From Bacteroidaceae bacterium (GTDB taxonomy: Bacteria; Bacteroidota; Bacteroidia; Bacteroidales; Bacteroidaceae), in assembly GCA_017466965.1 (NCBI GenBank), contig JAFTTD010000243.1, positions 1-10,401 of the forward strand: a DNA stretch of 10,401 nucleotides, in the 5' to 3' direction. Positions 1 to 5,472 of this stretch are shown piece by piece; within the stretch, counting starts at the first letter, position 1; each line of letters starts with the position of its first letter. The notes under the pieces are model-generated. The model saw only the letters and a list, made by a program, of their open reading frames with translations. It was not told the origin of the DNA and made no database searches. The position numbers and the translations under genes are program-made.

Positions 1-48
1 GGACATTAGCAATGCAGAGATTAACAGTGTTTTTTTGTTTTCTTTCAT
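1..48 (-). CDS. N-terminus of an exported protein, truncated by the window edge
   Basis: Reading the minus strand from the ATG at 48 gives 16 uninterrupted codons, MKENKKTLLISALLMS. This is a lysine-rich n-region followed by the start of a hydrophobic h-region, as in a signal peptide or lipoprotein signal. The rest of the gene lies left of the window, so the product cannot be named. A well-formed Bacteroidetes promoter sits 37 bp upstream (86-117), which supports this being a real start. The gene points the same way as the esterase at 436-1290 but is separated from it by about 390 bp of repeats, so it is probably a separate transcription unit. The start is supported by the signal-like sequence and the promoter. 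The function is unknown. Confidence 0.6.
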   Translation of the reverse strand, partial: MKENKKTLLISALLMS

Positions 49-85
49 GGGTGTAGTGTTTAGTGTTGGTTTTTATTTTCGAGTG

Positions 86-117
86 CAAAGTTATGTGGTT
101 TTTAATTGCGCGTCAAT
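86..117 (-). promoter_or_regulatory. Bacteroidetes-type promoter for the truncated gene at 1-48
   Basis: On the minus strand a perfect -7 box TAACTTTG (complement of 86-93) is preceded by ATTG (complement of 114-117) with a 20-bp spacer. This matches the Bacteroidetes consensus of TTTG near -33 and TAnnTTTG near -7. The -7 box ends 37 bp before the ATG at 48. The -33 element is one base off TTTG. Confidence 0.55.
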
Positions 118-249
118 AATCAAAAATAAGTATTTGTCTTGACTGTAAAGTGCATTCCTTACACCTGATAATAAGTAATTTTGAGTATATGGAATGTCAT
201 TAGTATACTTCGTCGCAATAAGTGCTACTGTTTCGCACTGACGCCGCAA

Positions 250-272
250 GCGGAACTCCTATTACGTTCCGC
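250..272. repeat. Small perfect inverted repeat (hairpin)
   Basis: GCGGAAC at 250-256 is the exact reverse complement of GTTCCGC at 266-272, leaving a 9-base loop. It is GC-rich compared with its surroundings. Neither side has a T-tract directly after the stem, so it is not an obvious terminator. It could be part of a larger degenerate intergenic repeat. Confidence 0.5.
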
Positions 273-278
273 CGTCTG

Positions 279-309
279 AACTCCAAAACTTCCTAACTCC
301 TGAACTTCC
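279..309. repeat. Degenerate 8-bp-period tandem repeat, AACTCC/AACTTCC
   Basis: Four units start at exactly 8-bp intervals (279, 287, 295, 303): AACTCC, AACTTCC, AACTCC, AACTTCC. They alternate, so the array can also be read as two 16-bp units agreeing at 13 of 16 positions. A further lone AACTCC lies at 254-259. The array is between genes and is not translated in any visible frame. Confidence 0.6.
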
Positions 310-332
310 GAAAGTTGAGTTGAATATAAATG

Positions 333-394
333 CAAACGCGGGCTCATTTAATTACAAACGCAGGCTCGTTTGAATTTAAATGAGCCTGCGTTTG
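333..394. repeat. Three copies of a ~17-20-bp element, two direct and one inverted
   Basis: The unit CAAACGCRGGCTCRTTT occurs at 333-349 (with CGGG), at 355-371 (with CAGG and GTTT), and inverted at 378-394, where the complement reads CAAACGCAGGCTCATTT. Copies 1 and 3 differ at one of 17 positions, and copies 2 and 3 also at one. The first two start 22 bp apart. Because copy 3 is complementary to both others, two mutually exclusive hairpins can be drawn. Confidence 0.7.
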
Positions 395-405
395 TAATTA
401 AATGA
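344..405. repeat. 62-bp near-perfect palindrome downstream of the esterase
   Basis: Positions 344-367 are the exact reverse complement of 382-405, giving a 24-bp perfect stem. The 14 bases between (368-381) also pair on themselves, with two G-T wobbles, so almost no unpaired loop is forced. The element begins 30 bp past the esterase stop codon in the direction of its transcription. This position suits a transcription end or mRNA 3'-stabilising hairpin, but no T-tract follows on the minus strand, so a classical intrinsic terminator is not shown. A REP or MITE-like remnant is an alternative. Confidence 0.75.
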
Positions 406-435
406 TGCTGGCTTGATGAATTATTTTTTCTCCAG

Positions 436-1290
436 CTATAGAATAGTCTTAAGCCATGCCTTGAGGTCGGCAATCATTTCGTGGTGATACTTGAAGTTGT
501 CTCTTACGCCCCAGCCGTGTCCGCCTGATGGGTATATATGCATTGCAGCAGGAATTCCTAAGCGTTTCATTGCTAAATAGTAGTTTACGCTGTTTTGCGG
601 CAGAACAACTTTGTCGTCGTCAGAGAGAAGCATGATGGCAGGAGGCGTATGTTTGTTCACCTGCTTTTCGTTGCTGTATAAATCTACCATTTCCTGATTT
701 GCATCTTTGCCGATAAGTCCATGGCGGGAGCCTTTGTGGGTGTAGGCATAGTCGAATGTTACAACGGGATAGAACAGAATCTGGAAGTTCGGCGCTGTGA
801 CAGAATCGCTATGTGTAGCAACTGTAGAGGCCAGATGCCCTCCGGCAGACGACCCCATTATGCCGACTTTGGATGGATTGATGTTCCATTTTTCTGCATT
901 CTCTCTTACTAATCTAAGGGCTTCCTTTGCGTCGCTTATCGGAACGTCTGTAAATCCGTGTGGCATTCTGTATTTCAAAACTATCAGCGCAAATCCTTGC
1001 TCATTGAAGAATGGAGCCCAGCCATATCCTTCGTGGTCCATTGCCAAATGTGAATAACCGCCGCCCGGACAACATACTACTGCTGCTCCGTTTGATTTCT
1101 CAGCCGATGGCAGGAACACTCTTACGGATGGTTTGAAGTTACGCTTAGAGTCGTCAAAAGGCTGTGTTTTGTCTATGCCGTTGCTGTTTGGCAGGCCATT
1201 TTGCCACAGGTCGATGTTGAACGATGATTGTGCGTGCATACTGCTTCCTAAAATGATGGAGCAGAGTATTGCTTTTAGTCTGTTTTTCAT
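436..1290 (-). CDS. Secreted alpha/beta-hydrolase, acetyl-xylan/feruloyl-esterase type
   Basis: This 284-residue protein begins with a signal peptide (MKNRLKAILCSIILGSSMHA, likely cleaved after A20). The mature part is an alpha/beta-hydrolase of the BD-FAE/acetyl-xylan-esterase group. Visible landmarks are the oxyanion-hole segment CCPGGGY (73-79), the nucleophile elbow GSSAGG with S148, a likely acid in SDDDKVV (D226 is my best guess), and the catalytic histidine in GGHGWG (H258). The length is typical for single-domain members. The expected role is removing acetyl or other ester groups from plant polysaccharide fragments, probably in the periplasm; the exact substrate is not readable. It is divergent from the ROK kinase, with its own -7 box at 1335-1342. 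It is not in an operon with any gene seen here. A general carboxylesterase or exported peptidase-like hydrolase remains possible. Confidence 0.88.
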   Translation of the reverse strand: MKNRLKAILCSIILGSSMHAQSSFNIDLWQNGLPNSNGIDKTQPFDDSKRNFKPSVRVFLPSAEKSNGAAVVCCPGGGYSHLAMDHEGYGWAPFFNEQGFALIVLKYRMPHGFTDVPISDAKEALRLVRENAEKWNINPSKVGIMGSSAGGHLASTVATHSDSVTAPNFQILFYPVVTFDYAYTHKGSRHGLIGKDANQEMVDLYSNEKQVNKHTPPAIMLLSDDDKVVLPQNSVNYYLAMKRLGIPAAMHIYPSGGHGWGVRDNFKYHHEMIADLKAWLKTIL

Positions 1291-1334
1291 GATTGATAGA
1301 AACCTTTATGTTTATAATTAAGTATTTATTTACG

Positions 1335-1342
1335 CAAACTTA
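1335..1342 (-). promoter_or_regulatory. -7 box TAAGTTTG for the esterase
   Basis: The complement of 1335-1342 reads TAAGTTTG, a perfect TAnnTTTG box 44 bp upstream of the esterase ATG at 1290. A TTTG lies at the complement of 1355-1358, but the 12-bp spacing is too short for a normal -33, so only the -7 element is supported. Confidence 0.5.
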
Positions 1343-1384
1343 CGAAAAAAAACACAAATGGTTATGTCCTATGAAAAAAAAATG

Positions 1385-1392
1385 TAAATTTG
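1385..1392 (+). promoter_or_regulatory. -7 box TAAATTTG for the ROK kinase
   Basis: TAAATTTG at 1385-1392 is a perfect TAnnTTTG match, 62 bp before the kinase ATG. No TTTG is found 17-23 bp upstream, so the -33 half is weak. It lies 43 bp from the opposing esterase box, so a regulator bound between them could affect both genes. Confidence 0.45.
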
Positions 1393-1454
1393 TAACGTAA
1401 ACAAGTTTTAAGTTAACCTTTTGTTATTCTTATAAAATAAAAACTCTAATAGAA

Positions 1455-2411
1455 ATGAAACCTTATGTTATAGGTGTTGACCTTGGTGTTACAAACACCG
1501 TTTTCGTAATATTTGACAAAGATGGCAATGTGGTGTGTGAAGGTGCTATCAAAACTCAAGAATATGCGGCTGTTGAAGATTTTGTTGAGGCTGGATGTGA
1601 ATGCCTTAAGCCTCTTATTGAGAACGTCGGAGGGATAGAAAATATTCAGGGCATGGGAATAGGCGCTCCTAACGGTAACTTTTATTCTGGAACAATCGAA
1701 CATGCTCCGAATCTTCCATGGAAGGGGGTAGTGCCACTTGCTGATATGTTCAAGAAGAAATTGGGAATACCTGTCAGCCTGACTAATGACGCCAATGCTG
1801 CTGCCATAGGAGAAATGACTTACGGTGTAGCCCGTGGCATGAAAAATTTCATTGTCATAACTCTTGGCACTGGCGTAGGAAGCGGAATTGTTATTAACGG
1901 ACAGCTTGTATATGGACATGACGGGTTTGCCGGTGAATTAGGTCATGTTACAATGGTGCGTGGCGAAGAGGGGCGTTTGTGCGGATGCGGACGCAAAGGA
2001 TGTTTAGAGGCATACTGCTCAGCTACAGGCGTTGCTCGTACAGCTCGTGAGGCACTTTCGTCTGCAGATGCTGAAAGCTCATTGTGTGAGATACCGCTTG
2101 ACAAGATAACTTCGCTTGATGTAGCTCTTGCAGCAGAGAAAGGCGATGAACTGGCAATTGAAATCTTCCGTTGCACTGGCGAAATGCTTGGTGCTGCATG
2201 TGCTGATTTTGCCGCTTTTTCAAGTCCTGAGGCATTCATCTTCTTTGGCGGACTAACCAAATCGGGCGATTTGATTATGGAACCTATTAAAGATGCATAC
2301 GACAAGTATGTCCTGCCTATATTCAGAGGTAAAGCAAAATTCCTTGTTTCAGGCCTGATGGACAGCAATGCGGCTGTGCTTGGAGCGAGTGCACTTGGAT
2401 GGGAGGCGTAG
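1455..2411 (+). CDS. ROK-family sugar kinase (probable glucokinase)
   Basis: This 318-residue cytoplasmic kinase shows the ROK signature set in order. The N-terminal phosphate-binding loop is DLGVTNT (9-15). NDANAAAIGE (111-120) carries the presumed catalytic base D112. LGTGVGSGI is the second ATP-binding loop. ExGH follows (E161, H164), then the zinc-binding block CGCGRKGCLE (C176, C178, C183) completed by H164. There is no N-terminal helix-turn-helix, so it is a kinase rather than a NagC/XylR-type repressor. Family knowledge gives ATP-dependent phosphorylation of glucose or a related hexose feeding glycolysis; ROK members also act on fructose, N-acetylglucosamine, N-acetylmannosamine and allose, so the substrate is inferred. 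The gap to the next plus-strand gene is 122 bp and shows no good promoter, so cotranscription with 2534-4541 is possible but unproven. Confidence 0.9.
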   Translation: MKPYVIGVDLGVTNTVFVIFDKDGNVVCEGAIKTQEYAAVEDFVEAGCECLKPLIENVGGIENIQGMGIGAPNGNFYSGTIEHAPNLPWKGVVPLADMFKKKLGIPVSLTNDANAAAIGEMTYGVARGMKNFIVITLGTGVGSGIVINGQLVYGHDGFAGELGHVTMVRGEEGRLCGCGRKGCLEAYCSATGVARTAREALSSADAESSLCEIPLDKITSLDVALAAEKGDELAIEIFRCTGEMLGAACADFAAFSSPEAFIFFGGLTKSGDLIMEPIKDAYDKYVLPIFRGKAKFLVSGLMDSNAAVLGASALGWEA

Positions 2412-2445
2412 CCAATTAAGAAATAGAAATTGTGAATTGTTTCTG

Positions 2446-2475
2446 CTCTGTCATTCCGAGCATTATGAGAGGCAT
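2446..2475. repeat. Possible fragment of a dispersed TGTCATTCCGAG intergenic repeat
   Basis: The gap between the kinase and the NfeD-like gene contains TGTCATTCCGAG (2449-2460) followed by a GAGAGGCATCG-like tail. From memory, TGTCATTCCGAGC-type sequences recur between genes in many bacterial genomes. Only one copy is seen in this window, so the assignment rests on recollection alone. Confidence 0.2.
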
Positions 2476-2533
2476 CGTTTCTTGAGCAATGGATGATGAC
2501 TTGCTTGCAGAACTTAAAAACTAAAATACATTT

Positions 2534-3112
2534 ATGGAAGAATTGACACTTTGGTATTCATCGCTTGATACGATGTTGCAAGTATTTTGGGGATGTGCAA
2601 TCGTCGGTTCCCTGATTTTTGTCGTACAGACTGTATTAGCGCTTTTGGGGTTGGACCATGCTGACATGAGTGTTGATGTTGATGCGCCTGACACTCTTGA
2701 TTTAGGCGGCGGTTTGTCTTTGTTCTCCATTCGTAATCTTGTGAACTTTAATCTCGGATTCGGATGGGCAGGAGTGAGCTTTTATGACACTATAGACAAC
2801 AAGTTCCTTTTGCTGCTTGTTTCTATTGTTGTAGGATTTCTGTTCGTTTATCTGTTCTTTTTGATTTATAAGCAAACAAAGAAGTTTGAAGCAAATGGAG
2901 CATTTCAAATAAAGGACTGCGAAGGAAAGATAGCGAATGTGTATTTGCGAATACCTGCCAATAAGAGTGGCAGGGGTAAAGTGCAGATAAGTATTAATGG
3001 CTCTGTTCATGAACTTGATGCAATGACTTCAGGTGAAGCAATTCCAACAGGAAAGAGCGTGAAGGTTGTAGAGATTATCAGCAATGATGCTTTGATGGTG
3101 GAATTGGCATGA
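2534..3112 (+). CDS. NfeD/YqiJ-like membrane protein with C-terminal OB-fold, flotillin partner
   Basis: The 192-residue protein has a hydrophobic segment at about 17-40 (from FWGCAIVGSLIF), a second less hydrophobic stretch at about 61-84, and a strong membrane helix at about 91-112 (FLLLLVSIVVGFLFVYLFFL). Residues 120-192 form a beta-rich soluble tail (GKIANVYLRIP, GKVQISINGS, GKSVKVVEI, LMVELA), consistent with the OB-fold of NfeD-type proteins. It sits 49 bp before a flotillin gene. Pairing of NfeD or YqiJ proteins with flotillin/YqiK proteins is a known conserved arrangement linked to membrane microdomain organisation. There is no serine-protease domain as in long NfeD proteins, so this is the short type. 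The identification rests on topology, tail and context rather than a strong motif. Confidence 0.72.
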   Translation: MEELTLWYSSLDTMLQVFWGCAIVGSLIFVVQTVLALLGLDHADMSVDVDAPDTLDLGGGLSLFSIRNLVNFNLGFGWAGVSFYDTIDNKFLLLLVSIVVGFLFVYLFFLIYKQTKKFEANGAFQIKDCEGKIANVYLRIPANKSGRGKVQISINGSVHELDAMTSGEAIPTGKSVKVVEIISNDALMVELA

Positions 3113-3161
3113 TTATTGTGCGGCTTTCTATTGTATAATATATAACATAAATGTTTTTAAT

Positions 3162-4541
3162 ATGAATTCAATGGTTTTGATTGTTGCTGCTGTAATAGTG
3201 GCTATTGCTCTGTTCGTGTCAATAATAAACCGATACAGACGATGTCCGTCGGACAAGATTTTAGTGATTTACGGAAGTAAAAGCAATAAGACTTCTGCCC
3301 GCTGTGTTCATGGAGGTGGAGCGTTCGTGTGGCCTATCATTGAAGACTATGCTTACCTGAGCTTGACTCCTATTTCTATTGATGCAAATCTTACCAACGC
3401 GCTTAGCCGTCAGAACATCCGCGTGGATGTGCCAAGCCGTTTTACGGTAGGTATATCTACCGATCCGGAATGTATGAATGCGGCGGCAGAGCGATTGTTA
3501 GGATTAACTCCTGCTCAGATTCAGGAACTTGCGCGTGACATACTTTTCGGACAGTTGCGTCTTGTAATTGCAACAATGAGTATTGAGGAACTGAATAATG
3601 ACCGCGATAAGTTCCTTGAAAGCATTTCTGCCAATGTGGAAGTGGAACTTAAGAAAATTGGTTTGAGACTCATTAATGTAAACGTTACCGACATCAAGGA
3701 CGAGAGCGGATATATTGAAGCTTTAGGACGTGAGGCTGCGGCAAAGGCGATCAATGAAGCTAAGGTTCGTGTGGCAGAACAGGACAAAATAGGTGAAATA
3801 GGTAAGGCTGAAGCAGTACGAGAAACTCGTATCCGTACAGCAGAAGCAAACGCAGAAGCTGTGAAGGGTGAGAACGAGGCTAAAGTTGCGATTGCTGCTT
3901 CTGAAGCTTATCGTCGTGAAAAAGAAGCTGAAGCACAGCGTAAGGCAAGTGCTGCGGAAAAAGTCCAGCAGGCTATGGCATTGCAGGAAGCGTATGCTGC
4001 TGAGCGCGATGCTGAACAGGCTCGTGCAGAACGTGAGCGCTCAACAGAGACAGCAAATGTCATTGTGCCTCAGGAAATTGAAAAACAGCGTAGAATTATT
4101 GAGGCAGAAGCTGAAGCGGAGAAAGTACGTGTTAGCGCGAAGGGAGAAGCTGATGCGATATATGCAAAAATGGAAGCAGAGGCAAAGGGACTTTATGAAG
4201 TGCTTACAAAACAGGCTTCCGGATATGAAAAGATGGTTCAGGCGGCAGGCGGTGATGCTAATAAGGCTTATATGCTTTTGTTGCTTGAAAAATTGCCGGA
4301 ACTTGTCAAGACTCAGGTTGAAGCTGTCAAGGGAATCAATATTGACCATGTAACTGTATGGGACAATGGTAATAGTGCTGATGGAAAAGGATCAACAGCT
4401 AATTTTGTTTCCGGTTTAATGAAGTCTGTTCCTCCGCTCAATGAACTGTTTGATATGGCAGGGCTTAATTTGCCAGAATATCTTGCAAAGAGAAAAGACA
4501 GTCAGGTTCAGGATGTTGAGGCTGCAGAAGTGGATGACTGA
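3162..4541 (+). CDS. Flotillin-like SPFH-domain membrane protein (FloT/YqiK type)
   Basis: The 459-residue protein starts with one membrane segment (residues 4-22, rich in V, I and A). The SPFH/prohibitin-homology domain spans about 28-190, with PSDKILVIYG, HGGGAFVWP and the ending LINVNVTDIKDESGYIEALGR. Residues 191-345 are a long, alanine/glutamate-rich coiled coil with the EA-repeat pattern of flotillins. The conserved C-terminal part contains LLLLEKLPELV and INIDHVTVWDNG (392-403). Flotillins oligomerise at the inner membrane and mark or organise membrane microdomains. A second ATG lies three codons in (3171); the first is used because both precede the membrane helix and there is no Shine-Dalgarno sequence to choose between them. 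The gene ends before a strong terminator and is probably cotranscribed with the NfeD-like gene. Confidence 0.92.
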   Translation: MNSMVLIVAAVIVAIALFVSIINRYRRCPSDKILVIYGSKSNKTSARCVHGGGAFVWPIIEDYAYLSLTPISIDANLTNALSRQNIRVDVPSRFTVGISTDPECMNAAAERLLGLTPAQIQELARDILFGQLRLVIATMSIEELNNDRDKFLESISANVEVELKKIGLRLINVNVTDIKDESGYIEALGREAAAKAINEAKVRVAEQDKIGEIGKAEAVRETRIRTAEANAEAVKGENEAKVAIAASEAYRREKEAEAQRKASAAEKVQQAMALQEAYAAERDAEQARAERERSTETANVIVPQEIEKQRRIIEAEAEAEKVRVSAKGEADAIYAKMEAEAKGLYEVLTKQASGYEKMVQAAGGDANKAYMLLLLEKLPELVKTQVEAVKGINIDHVTVWDNGNSADGKGSTANFVSGLMKSVPPLNELFDMAGLNLPEYLAKRKDSQVQDVEAAEVDD

Positions 4542-4558
4542 CATCCTTGATAAACTCT

Positions 4559-4594
4559 CTTTGTGTTTCTGTATATCTTTGTGTTTCTATATAT
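4559..4594. repeat. Two adjacent 18-bp direct repeats upstream of the flotillin terminator
   Basis: CTTTGTGTTTCTGTATAT (4559-4576) is followed directly by CTTTGTGTTTCTATATAT (4577-4594), identical at 17 of 18 positions. The pair lies 17 bp after the flotillin stop and abuts the terminator stem. It is non-coding and looks like a local tandem duplication. Confidence 0.7.
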
Positions 4595-4651
4595 TAGATA
4601 AAAGAAAATCCGACTTTGAAGCCGGATTTTCTTTTATCTATCTCTTTTTTT
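4595..4651 (+). terminator. Strong intrinsic terminator after flotillin, possibly bidirectional
   Basis: Positions 4595-4612 pair perfectly with 4623-4640 (18-bp stem, 10-base loop). A T-rich run with seven consecutive Ts follows at 4645-4651. It lies 53 bp past the flotillin stop and 49 bp past the 3' end of the convergent gene at 4701. Read on the minus strand the stem itself contains T-rich sequence but no clean T-tract follows, so action on the convergent gene is less certain. Confidence 0.85.
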
Positions 4652-4700
4652 ATCTATTTCTTGTCTAAATATCTTTATTGAATTAGTGCTTGATTTTGAA

Positions 4701-5141
4701 TTAGTCGTCAATTTCTCTTAATTTCATTTTCTTGTCAAATGAAAGTTCTTTTCCGTCAGAAAGTTCTACTTCATAACCTTTTTTGTCCTTTTCAATTCGT
4801 CTGATTTTCTTTCCTGCAAACATTTGGTTTACCTTTTCCTTAATTACTGCAGGTATGAACTTGTCAGGAACACTTGTCTTGTCGCATTCAATTTCAGTCC
4901 ATGCACCTTTTTTGTCGAAGCTGATTTCATCACCGTTTGTAAACTGAACTTCAAATGACTTTGATATGAAATCCTTGTCTATTTTAATATATGAAATCTT
5001 GTGATTAGTAAAGTCTTTCTTAATCAGACTTTGAGCTTCAACAGGGAGGTCACTGATGTTCTGGCTGATGATATCGTCATCTGCACAAGCTGTTGTTGAG
5101 AGTGACAAACCTAAAGCGAGAATAGCAAAAATCTTTTTCAT
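4701..5141 (-). CDS. Small exported PepSY-like protein with two internal repeats
   Basis: The 146-residue protein has a signal peptide (MKKIFAILALGLSLSTTACA). The mature part is two copies of a helix-plus-strands unit, about 32-86 and 91-145. The copies align at exactly 60-residue spacing: FEVQFTNGDEISFDKK (63-78) against YEVELSDGKELSFDKK (123-138). This resembles the PepSY-like/BLIP-like putative periplasmic proteins common in Bacteroidetes, whose function is generally unassigned; PepSY folds are thought to bind or inhibit peptidases. C19 followed by ADDD could instead be a lipid-anchoring cysteine with an acidic surface-export signal, although the residues before it are not a classical lipobox. 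It is monocistronic and convergent with flotillin. A candidate promoter lies at 5202-5232. The sequence supports an exported repeat protein well and its role poorly. Confidence 0.85.
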   Translation of the reverse strand: MKKIFAILALGLSLSTTACADDDIISQNISDLPVEAQSLIKKDFTNHKISYIKIDKDFISKSFEVQFTNGDEISFDKKGAWTEIECDKTSVPDKFIPAVIKEKVNQMFAGKKIRRIEKDKKGYEVELSDGKELSFDKKMKLREIDD

Positions 5142-5201
5142 AATATACTCATTTAATTAATTAATAAAATCTATATATAATCTCTATCTTTTTTCTGATT
5201 G

Positions 5202-5232
5202 TAAAAATATGAAATATTTGAATTATTACAAA
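5202..5232 (-). promoter_or_regulatory. Candidate promoter for the PepSY-like gene
   Basis: On the minus strand TTTG (complement of 5229-5232) is followed after 19 bp by TATTTTTA (complement of 5202-5209), one base off TAnnTTTG. The -7 box is 60 bp before the ATG at 5141. Spacing and the -33 match are good; the last base of the -7 box is wrong. Confidence 0.4.
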
Positions 5233-5313
5233 ATAATTATATTCAAGTTGTATTTTTTTAACAAAGTTTTTTACACAATGAAACTAATAGCTCCGTAATA
5301 ATCGTTTTCTGTA

Positions 5314-5321
5314 TATTTTTG
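5314..5321 (+). promoter_or_regulatory. Possible distal -7 box upstream of ansA
   Basis: TATTTTTG at 5314-5321 matches TAnnTTTG but lies 151 bp before the ansA ATG and has no recognisable -33 element. In such AT-rich DNA a chance match is plausible. Confidence 0.22.
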
Positions 5322-5438
5322 CTTCAAAATTTCTAATAAGTAACAATTATAAGGTTAAACAGTTTATTAATAGCTTGTAATTATATATAGAAATTTAATT
5401 TAGGCAATAATGTAAATCATTTTTATAAATGAAAAGAC

Positions 5439-5446
5439 TACCTTTG
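5439..5446 (+). promoter_or_regulatory. -7 box TACCTTTG for ansA
   Basis: TACCTTTG at 5439-5446 is a perfect TAnnTTTG match ending 26 bp before the ansA ATG. The next gene's box has exactly the same 26-bp distance to its ATG. No clear TTTG is found at -33. Confidence 0.6.
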
Positions 5447-5472
5447 TACCTGTATTTAAAAATTAATCAATA

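Larger units (their letters stand above)
49..435. other. Gene-free, repeat-rich intergenic region
   Basis: I see no reading frame worth calling on either strand of this 387-bp stretch. It holds a minus-strand promoter near its left end, a hairpin at 250-272, a degenerate 8-bp tandem repeat at 279-309, and a three-copy element at 333-394 whose last two copies form a palindrome spanning 344-405. Both flanking genes are on the minus strand, so the region is the 3' end of the esterase unit plus the promoter region of the truncated gene at 1-48. Confidence 0.7.
5142..5472. other. AT-rich divergent promoter region
   Basis: This 331-bp gap has no reading frame that I can support. It separates the minus-strand PepSY-like gene from plus-strand ansA and contains one candidate minus-strand promoter and two plus-strand TAnnTTTG boxes (5314 and 5439). 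Apart from these I see only low-complexity AT-rich sequence, with no clear hairpin or RNA gene. Confidence 0.6.

Noticed and set aside
333..405. CRISPR array
   Set aside because: There are only three copies, one inverted, with 5-6 bp between neighbours. The layout is palindromic, with no spacers of CRISPR length and no cas genes.
1446..1919. 157-codon minus-strand open frame opposite the ROK kinase
   Set aside because: It lies wholly antisense to a kinase with all family motifs, and its translation shows no recognisable domain or signal. It is a shadow of the real gene.
436..2411. Polysaccharide utilisation locus formed by esterase and kinase
   Set aside because: No SusC/SusD pair, hybrid two-component or ECF sigma/anti-sigma regulator is visible, and the two genes are divergent.
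2527..2534. TACATTTA as a -7 box for the NfeD-like gene
   Set aside because: It overlaps the ATG, so transcription would start inside the gene, and it lacks the final G of TAnnTTTG.
3868..4353. 161-codon plus-strand open frame inside flotillin in another frame
   Set aside because: Its Arg/Lys/Leu-rich translation is the expected shifted reading of alanine/glutamate-rich coiled-coil codons. Flotillin itself is intact in its own frame.
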